A program made the translations under genes and the position numbers. From NCBI GenBank assembly GCA_002495225.1, contig DAEF01000222.1, positions 3,521 to 20,112 on the forward strand: a stretch of DNA of 16,592 bases. The letters are read 5' to 3'. Positions 1-5,867 of the stretch are shown here, piece by piece. Source of the DNA: Methanoregulaceae archaeon UBA288 (GTDB lineage Archaea > Halobacteriota > Methanomicrobia > Methanomicrobiales > Methanospirillaceae). Positions within the stretch are counted from its first letter, which is position 1, and each line of letters begins with the position of its first letter. The notes below the pieces were generated by a model. That model was not told the origin of the DNA and did no database searches. It saw only the letters and a list, made by a program, of their open reading frames with translations.

Positions 1-1170
1 CCGCCGTTCTTCGCGCTGGTCGGCGGCGCCCTCCTCTTCGGCCTGCTCGCGGGGCTCGGGGTCGAACGGACCGTCGGGGAGATCGTCGCGGGGGTCGGGC
101 AGGTCTTCTCGGCCTTCGGGATCATCATCCTCTCGGGGGCCGTGATCGGCAAGGTCCTGGAGGCCGAGGGCGGGATCGAGGGGATCGCGGCCGACGTCCG
201 GCGGTACGCCCGCGACCCGGTCGCGGCCTCGGGCCTGCTCGGGTACCTCCTCGCGGTCCCGCTCACCTGCTGCATCACGGCCTTCGTTCTGCTCGTCCCG
301 ATCCTCTCGGCCCTCGAGAGGGAGGGACGGCGGCGAAACGTCCTCCTCTATCTCGCCGCGCTCGGCTCGGTCGCGAGCTACGCGTTCGTCTACCCGACCC
401 CGGTGGTGATCCCGCTGGTCGAGGCGTTCGGCGCGGAGGACTCTCTCCTCCTCTACGACGCGGTCGCGGTCCCGCTCTCCCTTTTCGTCGCCCTCCTCCT
501 GGTCCTCGTGGCCCGGCGGCGGCTCGGCCCGGCCCCGCCGGCGCCGGAGGCTGCGGCGCCCGGGCCGCGGCTCCACGCCCGGGCCTGGGCCCCGTTCGCC
601 GTGATCCTGGCCGCGGCCGGCGCGGGCCTCGGAGCCGGCCTCTCCCACACCGCGCTGATCAACCTGGTCATGCTCGCCGGGGTTGCGGCCGCCCTCGCCC
701 TCGCCGCCCCGGAGCGCCGGCACCCGGCCGTGCTCGCCGGATCCAAGCACGCGGGCGTGATCATCTTCGACCTGGTCGGCGCGGGCGCGATCGGGTCGGT
801 GATCGTGGCGAGCGGGATCGCCGGGGAGGCGCTCGCCGCCCTCTCGGGGACCGTCCCGGTCCTCGTCGTCCCGTTCCTGCTCGCGGCCCTGGTCCAGACC
901 GTCCAGGGGTCCCGCGTCGTGACCGCCGTGATCGCCGGCGGCATCCTCGCGGGCACAGAGGTCGCAGCCGCGATCGACCCGGTCCCGCTCGTGCTGATGG
1001 TCGGGGCCGGCGCCTGCGTCTTCAGCTACGTGACCGACCCGTACTTCTGGCTCGTCCAGCGGGCCACGGGCGACCCGCCCTCGACCGTGGTGCGCGAGTA
1101 CACCCTGCCCCTCGCGGGCGTCGGGCTCCTGGTCCTCGGCGCCGCCCTGCTGCTCCAGCTCCTTCTCTAA
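1..1170 (+). CDS. GntP-family permease (gluconate/organic acid:H+ symporter-like), 5' partial
   Basis: The reading frame is already open at base 1 and runs to TAA at 1168-1170, giving 389 residues of a family that is usually about 440-450 long, so the N-terminus lies outside the window. The protein is almost entirely hydrophobic helices in the inner membrane. Features matching GntP are the opening stretch 'ALLFGLLAGL', a glycine-rich 'ILSGAVIGKVLE' segment, the C-terminal 'QTVQGSRVVTAVIAGG' (compare the family's QGSatVA motif), and 'SYVTDPYFWLVQ' in the place of the family's 'NDSGFW' segment. Family members import gluconate or related sugar acids with protons. The substrate here cannot be read from the sequence, and the Asn of the ND motif is replaced by Thr. 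The GTG at 142 is internal and not the true start. It converges on the PAS gene with 2 bases between the stops. Confidence 0.72.
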   Translation, partial: PPFFALVGGALLFGLLAGLGVERTVGEIVAGVGQVFSAFGIIILSGAVIGKVLEAEGGIEGIAADVRRYARDPVAASGLLGYLLAVPLTCCITAFVLLVPILSALEREGRRRNVLLYLAALGSVASYAFVYPTPVVIPLVEAFGAEDSLLLYDAVAVPLSLFVALLLVLVARRRLGPAPPAPEAAAPGPRLHARAWAPFAVILAAAGAGLGAGLSHTALINLVMLAGVAAALALAAPERRHPAVLAGSKHAGVIIFDLVGAGAIGSVIVASGIAGEALAALSGTVPVLVVPFLLAALVQTVQGSRVVTAVIAGGILAGTEVAAAIDPVPLVLMVGAGACVFSYVTDPYFWLVQRATGDPPSTVVREYTLPLAGVGLLVLGAALLLQLLL

Positions 1171-1172
1171 CC

Positions 1173-2303
1173 TCAGGTCTCGTACCGGCGCAGGTACGCC
1201 GAGACCTTCGCCGACTCGAGCCAGCCGACGTCGAGCTGGCGGACGATCTCGTCGATCTCGTAGGCCTGGCTGATGATCCGCCCCCCGACGTCCCCGCCCT
1301 CCATGTCGGCCAGACCGATGATCACCTGGACCGGGTTCCGGATCTGGTCGTTCAGGATCTGGAACTGCTCCATGTTCTTCTGGATCTGCCGGAGCGAGTC
1401 CACCTGCTCCTGCTCGCGCCGCCGTTCCTCGGCGACGTCGCGGGCCACGATCAGCATCACCGGCCGGCCGAGCAGGTTGAACCGGTGGAGGTTGATCACG
1501 GCCGAGGTCGCACCGTGGCGCCGGTAAACGGGCGCGTCGAACCGGAACGGCCCGGTCTCGACCCGGTCCCACGGCGGGGGCCCGGTGCGGCAGGGCGGCT
1601 CGATCAGGTCTCCCGGGCGGAGCTGCCGGAGCTCGTCCAGGGAGTACCCGAGCCAGCGGCAGGCCTGCTCGTTCGCCTCGAGGCAGCGGTGCCCGCCACC
1701 GATCTCGTCCACCTCGTAGAGCAGGATCGCGTCGTTCGTCTGGTGAAAGACCTGTCGGAACCGTTCCTCGCTCTCGAGGATCCGGACAACGGTCTCCTGC
1801 CGGGCCTGTTCGAGGTGCTCGAGGTGGAACGCGAGGGCGAGGTCGTCGGCGCACTCCTCGAGCATGCGCCGCTCCAGCTCGTCGGGGGGACGGCACGGGT
1901 CGGTCTCGACCAGGAGCAGTCCGTGCCGGCGGCCGTTCACTCCGCCGGGGAGGATCAGCCCCGTCGAGCCGCCGTACGTCCCGTCCAGGCGGAGACCGTC
2001 GCCGTAATGATACCGGACCGAGCGGTATCCCCCCGCCTCCCGGATCCACCGGGCGGCTTGCTCGACCAGGGCGGTCGGCTCCTCCCGGCGGGCGATCTCC
2101 CGCAGCAGGTCGCGCCCGACCCGGAGGAGGCGTTCGTGGGGACGGGGCTCAGCCAGCGCCGTCCCTCCCGCGTCATCGTACACGGTGATCCGGATTGCGT
2201 GAGAGTCCGCATCCGCCGGGCGGTCCGCCGACCCGGACGTGTCCGACTCCGCGTCCCGTCGCGGGCCTGAACCGGTCCGGATGCCATTCGCCACGCCGAT
2301 CAC
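1173..2303 (-). CDS. GAF/PAS signalling protein with a histidine-less HisKA-like tail
   Basis: 376 residues from a GTG start at 2303; a TGA lies in frame just upstream, so no longer start is possible. The first ~38 residues are low-complexity and acidic, so the true start could be internal (GTG codons at residues 4 and 41). Residues ~55-165 resemble a GAF-type sensor domain. Residues ~174-292 are a PAS domain ('SEERFRQVFHQTNDAILLYE' to 'VARDVAEERR'). Residues ~295-376 are a coiled-coil/HisKA-like segment containing N318-D-Q-I-R-N-P. In a normal histidine kinase this reads S-H-E-L-R-x-P, so the phospho-acceptor His is Asp319 here, and no ATPase domain follows. This tail, ending 'VRQLDVGWLESAKVSAYLRR', is a familiar type in Methanomicrobiales PAS proteins. 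It is probably cytoplasmic, with no membrane helix. A role as a sensor without kinase activity is inferred; ligand and partners are unknown. Confidence 0.8.
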   Translation of the reverse strand: MIGVANGIRTGSGPRRDAESDTSGSADRPADADSHAIRITVYDDAGGTALAEPRPHERLLRVGRDLLREIARREEPTALVEQAARWIREAGGYRSVRYHYGDGLRLDGTYGGSTGLILPGGVNGRRHGLLLVETDPCRPPDELERRMLEECADDLALAFHLEHLEQARQETVVRILESEERFRQVFHQTNDAILLYEVDEIGGGHRCLEANEQACRWLGYSLDELRQLRPGDLIEPPCRTGPPPWDRVETGPFRFDAPVYRRHGATSAVINLHRFNLLGRPVMLIVARDVAEERRREQEQVDSLRQIQKNMEQFQILNDQIRNPVQVIIGLADMEGGDVGGRIISQAYEIDEIVRQLDVGWLESAKVSAYLRRYET

Positions 2304-2340
2304 CCATCAACTTGCTGTTGAACTGTACTCTCGTGAGTCC

Positions 2341-2350
2341 TCTAAAAACC
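2341..2350 (-). promoter_or_regulatory. T-rich stretch upstream of the PAS gene (promoter or terminator)
   Basis: The minus strand reads GGTTTTTAGA about 40 bases before the GTG at 2303, a spacing that would suit an archaeal TATA box with a short leader. The same bases form the T-run after a small hairpin (2348-2360), so they could instead be a terminator. The sequence alone does not decide between the two. Confidence 0.3.
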
Positions 2351-2540
2351 TTTCCAAGGTCCGTAACCCCGGACAGAAGCGCACATGGAGGAAAGAGTGG
2401 CCGGCAGGGCCCCACGCCTCCCCGTCCGGCCTTCCCGTGATCCTCGCGATCACGACGTATCTGGTGACTCTTCTTTCGAACCACTGTTCATGGCACGATG
2501 CTGTAGAGGGTGTTCGATGTGGGTCCCTGCAGGGCAGAGA
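2344..2540 (-). ncRNA. Candidate small RNA or structured leader in a gene-free stretch
   Basis: The stretch 2304-2634 holds no convincing gene. It is visibly richer in A and T than the rest, and the frames through it do not show the near-total G/C third positions of real genes here. On the minus strand a TATA-like box (2563-2571) would start a transcript near 2540. That transcript would contain a 10-base palindrome CCCTGCAGGG (2525-2534), a stem GTGATC/GATCAC with a short loop (2436-2454), a stem GTCCG/CGGAC (2359-2374), and finally ACCTT-GGA-AAGGT followed by TTTT (2360 to 2344), which looks like an intrinsic terminator. It could be a ~200-base free RNA, or an attenuator-type leader of the PAS gene that begins 40 bases further on. 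No known RNA family was recognised. Confidence 0.3.
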
Positions 2541-2562
2541 CGTATGCTGCATCTGCGGGATA

Positions 2563-2571
2563 CTATAAATA
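2563..2571. promoter_or_regulatory. TATA-like box in the gene-free stretch
   Basis: CTATAAATA on the plus strand, TATTTATAG on the minus strand, is the most canonical TATA-like sequence in the window and sits in GC-rich surroundings. Read on the plus strand it would start a transcript antisense to the DUF378 gene. Read on the minus strand it would start a transcript near 2540 towards the PAS gene. No protein gene explains it directly. Confidence 0.4.
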
Positions 2572-2580
2572 ATTTGCCGT

Positions 2581-2629
2581 CCCGTAAACGGGCTTCGCCA
2601 TCGGGCCCTGGGGGAAAAGGGGGGGGGAG
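2581..2629 (-). terminator. Possible terminator region after DUF378
   Basis: Just past the DUF378 stop the minus strand carries a pyrimidine-only tract (2629-2610, C and T runs). A perfect small hairpin CCCGT/ACGGG (2581-2592) follows, and then A/T-rich sequence. This is a reasonable site for transcription to end, but archaeal terminators are poorly defined by sequence. Confidence 0.3.
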
Positions 2630-2634
2630 TCCGA

Positions 2635-2862
2635 TCAGACCACGGGGCGCGCCGTGTCCACGGGGCGCTCCATCAGCGCGGCCGCGATCAGATAGAGGGC
2701 GGCGAGCCCGACGACGACGTAGATCGCCCGCGTAACGATCGTGGCGGCGCCGAAGGCGGCCTCGACGACGTTCAGGTCGATCAGGCCGATGAGACCCCAG
2801 TTCAGTCCGCCGATCACGGTCAGGATCAGCGCGATCCAGTAGAGAGCCGAATACGTTCGCAT
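2635..2862 (-). CDS. DUF378 family small membrane protein
   Basis: 75 residues from the ATG at 2862; the longer open frame to 2946 adds 28 residues that do not look like the family, and a Shine-Dalgarno-like GAGGGA lies about 9 bases before this ATG. It has two hydrophobic helices (roughly residues 7-30 and 40-63) and the family signature 'GGLNWGLIG' at the end of the first. Members are short, two-helix membrane proteins found in bacteria and archaea; the function is not established. The tail 'MERPVDTARPVV' is probably cytoplasmic. It has its own TATA-like box at 2901-2908 and paired repeats upstream, suggesting it is transcribed alone and perhaps regulated. Confidence 0.85.
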   Translation of the reverse strand: MRTYSALYWIALILTVIGGLNWGLIGLIDLNVVEAAFGAATIVTRAIYVVVGLAALYLIAAALMERPVDTARPVV

Positions 2863-2900
2863 GGTGTGTGTTCCCTCGAACGCCTTAACGGGCTCCTGGT

Positions 2901-2908
2901 ACTTATAC
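2901..2908 (-). promoter_or_regulatory. TATA-like box of the DUF378 gene
   Basis: The minus strand reads GTATAAGT, preceded by purines (AAGG) as expected for a BRE element, about 40 bases before the ATG at 2862. This predicts a transcript start near 2879 and a leader of about 15 bases that contains the ribosome-binding GAGGGA. Confidence 0.5.
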
Positions 2909-2917
2909 CCTTGCAAG

Positions 2918-2944
2918 AATTGCCCTGTACGGCCGGCAATTGCC
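2918..2944. repeat. Paired AATTGCC repeats, one inside a palindrome
   Basis: AATTGCC occurs at 2918-2924 and again at 2938-2944, exactly 20 bases apart (about two DNA turns). The second copy is half of the perfect palindrome GGCAATTGCC (2935-2944). The pair lies directly upstream of the DUF378 TATA-like box, where an activator or repressor site would be expected. Function is inferred from position only. Confidence 0.35.
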
Positions 2945-2982
2945 ATTTCAACGACGGATCAGGGCGGGCCCGCCAACCCCCT

Positions 2983-3321
2983 TCACTTCTTCTTGAGCGT
3001 GCCGTCGACCCGTTCCTGGAGCTCCCGGAGGACGCCCATGAGCGCCTCGCCCGTGCGCTCGACCCTGGCCTCGAGGTACCGGTGCCCCTCCTCGGTCCCG
3101 ACGAGCGTCCGGACGGCCCCGACGACGTCGTCGACCGCTTTCGTGACCGAGGCCGAGGCCGCGCCGAGCCGCTCCTCGATCGGCGTCTCCGACGCGCCTG
3201 CTCCGGGCCCGTCTTCGGATGGCCCGGCCCCCTCGACCCCGGCGAAGTCGTCCGTGGACTCGCTGGCGGCCAGGTCCTCGACAAAGCGGCCCTTGACAAA
3301 GCCTCCCCTGCTTTCAGTCAT
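2983..3321 (-). CDS. Small acidic protein of unknown function
   Basis: 112 residues, ATG at 3321, TGA at 2983-2985. I do not recognise a family. The N-terminus 'ESRGGFVKGRFVEDL' looks like a short conserved head. It is followed by a linker rich in Asp, Glu, Gly and Pro (about 18-48), then a mostly helical, amphipathic C-terminal half (about 49-110) ending in three lysines. There is no signal peptide, membrane helix or metal-binding motif. G/C dominates third positions, supporting a real gene. A TATA-like AAAAGATAATA (3346-3356) 25-35 bases before the ATG suggests a leaderless or very short-leader transcript separate from the upstream operon. A structural or DNA/RNA-associated helix-bundle role would be a guess. 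Confidence 0.65.
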   Translation of the reverse strand: MTESRGGFVKGRFVEDLAASESTDDFAGVEGAGPSEDGPGAGASETPIEERLGAASASVTKAVDDVVGAVRTLVGTEEGHRYLEARVERTGEALMGVLRELQERVDGTLKKK

Positions 3322-3345
3322 ACCTGCTAGTGCTTCGAGGATGGG

Positions 3346-3356
3346 TATTATCTTTT
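3346..3356 (-). promoter_or_regulatory. TATA-like box of the 112-residue protein gene
   Basis: The minus strand reads AAAAGATAATA in otherwise GC-rich DNA, 25-35 bases before the ATG at 3321. The spacing fits transcription starting at or within a few bases of the start codon. Confidence 0.45.
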
Positions 3357-3360
3357 CCTC

Positions 3361-4056
3361 TCAGGTCTCGTTCTTCGCGAGGTTCACGAAGCCGAAGCCC
3401 TGGCGGACCCGCTCGCCGAAGCCGGCATCGACGCCGAACGCGAGGACGCGCCGCGCCGGGACGGCCAGGCGGCCGATCCCGAACTCCCAGTACCCGGACG
3501 GGGCTCGACCGCTCCGTGTCGCCCGGAGGAGCGTGCCGCTCTCGATCACCCGGAGCCCCTCGTCCAGGCGGGAGCCGTAATACCGGTTGAACCGGCGGAC
3601 CAGGTCGCGGTTCAGGGCGGCGACGAACGCCTCCTCCCCGAGGGACGGCTCCCAGTGGACCAGGCCCCGGCCGGCCGAAGACGACACGCGGAGCAGGATC
3701 GGCGTGGCCGTCACCATGCGGAGCCCTGCCCGGTCGATTCGGACCGCGAAGGTCTCGTGCCGCTCGACCCGGAAGGCCATGCCGTGGACGCGGAGCGGGT
3801 TTCGCTCGTGCCGGAGCTGCCGGGCGAGCGCCCGGACCAGCTCGGGGTTCGGCGACGCGACCAGGAGTCTTCGCGTCTCTCCCGGCAGCACCTCGCCCGG
3901 CGGAAAGAGGTTCGAGAACGAGTAGGCCGTGTCCGCGCCGCCCGGCAGGTCCGAGCGCCAGCCGCGGGCGATCAAATGCTCGACGTACCGGGCGAGGCCG
4001 GCCCCGGGGCCGTCCTCGGCGGGCCCGGCGGCCCTGAGGTGGAGGAGGAGGCGCAT
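3361..4056 (-). CDS. cas6: Cas6-family protein (CRISPR RNA endoribonuclease-like), no array nearby
   Basis: 231 residues, within the usual Cas6 range (about 200-270). The first strand 'MRLLLHLRA', the 'YSFSNLF' segment (45-51), 'TATPILLR', the helix 'FVAALNRDLVRRFNRYYG' and the C-terminal glycine-rich loop 'GFGERVRQGFGFV' (212-224) follow the family's double ferredoxin-like fold order. Cas6 cuts CRISPR repeat RNA to make guide RNAs. The catalytic His normally sits in a short segment just before the 'FtFS' strand; here that segment is 'WRSDLPGGADTA', with no His. The nearest is His27, in the preceding helix, so catalysis is uncertain. It starts 8 bases after the moaE stop and appears to be the last gene of the cysE-moaD-moaE operon, an unusual place. 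No other cas gene or repeat array is in the window. The fold assignment is fairly sure; the CRISPR role is not. Confidence 0.72.
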   Translation of the reverse strand: MRLLLHLRAAGPAEDGPGAGLARYVEHLIARGWRSDLPGGADTAYSFSNLFPPGEVLPGETRRLLVASPNPELVRALARQLRHERNPLRVHGMAFRVERHETFAVRIDRAGLRMVTATPILLRVSSSAGRGLVHWEPSLGEEAFVAALNRDLVRRFNRYYGSRLDEGLRVIESGTLLRATRSGRAPSGYWEFGIGRLAVPARRVLAFGVDAGFGERVRQGFGFVNLAKNET

Positions 4057-4064
4057 GGCGGGAC

Positions 4065-4496
4065 TCAGGGCCCGTGGGCGGGCCAGTGCTCGCCCCGGAC
4101 CCAGCGGTCGCCGCCGGGGCCGTACTCCTTCTTCCAGATCGGCACGCCGGCCTTGATTCCCTCCAGGATCTCGCGGCAGGCCGCGAAGGCCGGGTCACGG
4201 TGCCCGGCCGCGGTTACGATCACGACGATGTTCTCGCCGACCGCGAGCCGGCCCGTCCGGTGGACCACGGCCACGTAGGCGAGGGCGTGCCGCTCGGCCG
4301 CGCTTTGCGCGAGCTCCTCGAGCCCGGCCACGGCCGCCTCCTCGTAGGCCTCGAGCTCGAGCGCCTCGCAGTCGTCGTCGCGGACGATGCCGTCGAAAAG
4401 GACGATGCCGCCGACGCCGCTCTGCCGGGCCCGCCGGAGCAGGGCGTCGATCGCGACGTCCTCCTCCTGGACCCGGACGTCGTACTCCGTCGCCAC
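4065..4496 (-). CDS. moaE: Molybdopterin synthase catalytic subunit MoaE
   Basis: 143 residues from a GTG start at 4496, 3 bases after the moaD stop. MoaE moves sulfur from the MoaD thiocarboxylate onto precursor Z (cPMP) to make molybdopterin, the organic part of the molybdenum/tungsten cofactor, in the cytoplasm. The family pattern is clear: 'GIVLFDGIVRD', 'LELEAYEEAA', 'VVHRTGRLAVGE' and 'HRDPAFAACREILEGIKAGVPIWKKE', which carries the conserved lysines of the active site. Methanogens need this cofactor for formylmethanofuran dehydrogenase and formate dehydrogenase. It is co-transcribed with moaD upstream and a Cas6-like gene downstream. Length is typical. Confidence 0.93.
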   Translation of the reverse strand: MATEYDVRVQEEDVAIDALLRRARQSGVGGIVLFDGIVRDDDCEALELEAYEEAAVAGLEELAQSAAERHALAYVAVVHRTGRLAVGENIVVIVTAAGHRDPAFAACREILEGIKAGVPIWKKEYGPGGDRWVRGEHWPAHGP

Positions 4497-4499
4497 GGC

Positions 4500-4775
4500 T
4501 CAGCCCCCCGCGACCGGCGGAAAGACCGCGAGCTCGTCGTTGTCCTCGACCGGGGCCGCCTCGGCCTCGTCGTGCTCGATACGCCTGCCGTTCCGCATCA
4601 CGATCACGTAGTCGCGCAGCACGCCGCCGGGCCCGATCGCTCCGTCCTCCGAGCCGTCGGCCCCGGTCACGGCCCGGACCGTGTCGGCGATCGTCGCCCC
4701 CTCGGGCGGGTCGACCCGGTGGTCGCCGCCGTACCGCTCCCTGAACTGCGCAAAGAACCTCACTCTCACCGTCAT
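4500..4775 (-). CDS. moaD: MoaD/ThiS-family ubiquitin-like sulfur carrier (molybdopterin synthase small subunit, SAMP-like)
   Basis: 91 residues from ATG at 4775, preceded by a strong ribosome site AAAGGAGGA. It is a beta-grasp protein: 'TVRVRFFAQFRERYG' at the start, 'EGATIADTVRAV' in the helix region, 'VRNG'-like 'VIVMRNGRRI', and the end 'DELAVFPPVAGG'. The terminal Gly-Gly is the site that is adenylated and converted to a thiocarboxylate for sulfur donation to MoaE. Archaeal MoaD proteins can also serve as protein modifiers (SAMP1 in Haloferax); whether this one does is unknown. It starts 32 bases after the CysE-MIP18 stop and is followed 3 bases later by moaE, so the three are surely co-transcribed. 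A much longer open frame through here is a shadow. Confidence 0.92.
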   Translation of the reverse strand: MTVRVRFFAQFRERYGGDHRVDPPEGATIADTVRAVTGADGSEDGAIGPGGVLRDYVIVMRNGRRIEHDEAEAAPVEDNDELAVFPPVAGG

Positions 4776-4807
4776 ACCACTCCTCCTTTGGTGCGCGCTC
4801 TTCCCCT

Positions 4808-5767
4808 CTATACCTTCCTCAACAGCGCGGACCGGCCCTGGAACCGCTCCCAGTCCCAGGGCTCGTCCAGGACCCGGACCTCGACCGCGGTGATCCCGGG
4901 CAGGGACGCGGCCCGCCGGCGGACCTGCTCGGAGAGGTAGTCGACGAGCGGGCAGCCCCTGGTGGTCAGAACCAGGTCCACGGTGGCCGCCCCGGTCCCC
5001 GGGTCCACGTGGATCTCCCGGATCAGCCCGAGGTCGACCACGTCGATCCCGACCTCCGGGTCGATCACCGGGTGAAGGGCGTCCCGGACCTCGTCCTCGC
5101 GCGCGAGCTCGATCCGCGCCTCCTCCCCCCCGGGCCCGGGCAGGGACCGCTCGAGCGCGCGGAGCCGCTCGTCGAGCCGGTTCTCGCGGTCGAGCAGGCG
5201 CGAGACGACCCGGAGCACCGGGTCCGGCATCACGCTCTCCTCGGCCCCGCCCGGGGCGCAGCCGCCCGCGATCCGGCCCGGCACCCCGACCACGGTCGCG
5301 CCGGCCGGCACGGGCCGCACCACGACCGAGCCGGCCCCGATCCTGGCGCAGTCGCCGACCGTGATCGGCCCCAGGACCGAGGCCCCCGAGCCGATCACGA
5401 CCCCGTCCCCGATCGTCGGGTGGCGCTTTTCGGCGACGAGCGCGGTCCCGCCCAGGACCACGCCCATGTAGATCAGCACGTCGTCTCCGACCTCGGCCGT
5501 CTCGCCGACGACGACGCCCATGCCGTGGTCGATGAAGACCCGGCGCCCGATGACGGCGCCGGGGTGGATCTCGACCCCCGTCAGGAACCGGCCGAGGTGC
5601 GAGACGAGCCGGCCGAAGAAGAAGAGGCGGCGGGCCCAGGCCCAGTGGGCGAGCCGGTGGACCCAGATCGCGTGGAGCCCCGGGTAGAGGAAGAGGACCT
5701 CCAGGACCGAGCGCGCGGCCGGGTCCCTGGCAAAGACCGTGTCGATGTCCTCCCTGAGCCGCCCCAT
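4808..5767 (-). CDS. cysE: Serine O-acetyltransferase (CysE) fused to a MIP18/DUF59 Fe-S assembly domain
   Basis: 319 residues. Residues 1-170 are a short-form CysE with little of the long N-terminal helical domain: 'ARDPAARS' (13-20), then a left-handed beta-helix with 'FIDHGMGVVVGETAEVGDDV' (78-97; His81 is the likely catalytic base) and 'HPTIGDGVVIGSGASVLG' (116-133). CysE acetylates serine with acetyl-CoA, the first step of cysteine synthesis. After a charged helical linker (~180-225), residues ~226-303 form a MIP18/DUF59 domain: 'HPVIDPEVGIDVVDLGLIREI', the Cys motif 'TTRGCPL' (Cys272), and 'PWDWERF'. MIP18/SufT/PaaD proteins assist Fe-S cluster maturation. The fusion joins cysteine production to Fe-S assembly in one chain. 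The ATG at 5767 has GGGGAGGA upstream and a TATA-like box at 5806-5812. It is first in the operon with moaD, moaE and the Cas6-like gene. Confidence 0.9.
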   Translation of the reverse strand: MGRLREDIDTVFARDPAARSVLEVLFLYPGLHAIWVHRLAHWAWARRLFFFGRLVSHLGRFLTGVEIHPGAVIGRRVFIDHGMGVVVGETAEVGDDVLIYMGVVLGGTALVAEKRHPTIGDGVVIGSGASVLGPITVGDCARIGAGSVVVRPVPAGATVVGVPGRIAGGCAPGGAEESVMPDPVLRVVSRLLDRENRLDERLRALERSLPGPGGEEARIELAREDEVRDALHPVIDPEVGIDVVDLGLIREIHVDPGTGAATVDLVLTTRGCPLVDYLSEQVRRRAASLPGITAVEVRVLDEPWDWERFQGRSALLRKV

Positions 5768-5805
5768 GCCGTCCTCCCCGCCTGCAGAGGATGGGCCGGT
5801 CGGCG

Positions 5806-5812
5806 TAATAAT
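5806..5812 (-). promoter_or_regulatory. TATA-like box of the cysE-moaD-moaE operon
   Basis: TAATAAT (ATTATTA on the minus strand) lies about 40 bases before the ATG at 5767. It predicts a transcript start near 5784 with a short leader carrying the GGGGAGGA ribosome site. It shares the 100-base divergent region with the Ubl-Ncs6 operon. Confidence 0.45.
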
Positions 5813-5833
5813 CCCTTTGCGCCCCCATCGAAG

Positions 5834-5843
5834 GGCTTAACCC
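5834..5843 (+). promoter_or_regulatory. Possible TATA-like box of the Ubl-ncs6-nadA-ycaO-tfuA operon
   Basis: GGCTTAACCC, with CTTAA as its A/T core, lies about 27-30 bases before the ATG at 5868. This would place the transcript start at the start codon (leaderless). No ribosome site precedes that ATG, which agrees. The box is a weak match. Confidence 0.3.
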
Positions 5844-5867
5844 GGAGCAGCGGCCACACTCCCGCAC

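Noticed and set aside
2385..2735. Cys-containing open frame in the gene-free stretch ('MARCCRGCSMW')
   Set aside because: Codons such as CGA, TGT, AGA, ATA, AAT and TTG are unlike the other genes here, the frame runs into the DUF378 gene on the other strand, and there is no conserved motif.
2863..2946. 28-residue N-terminal extension of the DUF378 protein
   Set aside because: It would cover the TATA-like box and repeats, is not family-like, and the ATG at 2862 has a ribosome site.
3322..4056. CRISPR array near the Cas6-like gene
   Set aside because: No direct repeats with regular spacing were found on either side or anywhere in the window.
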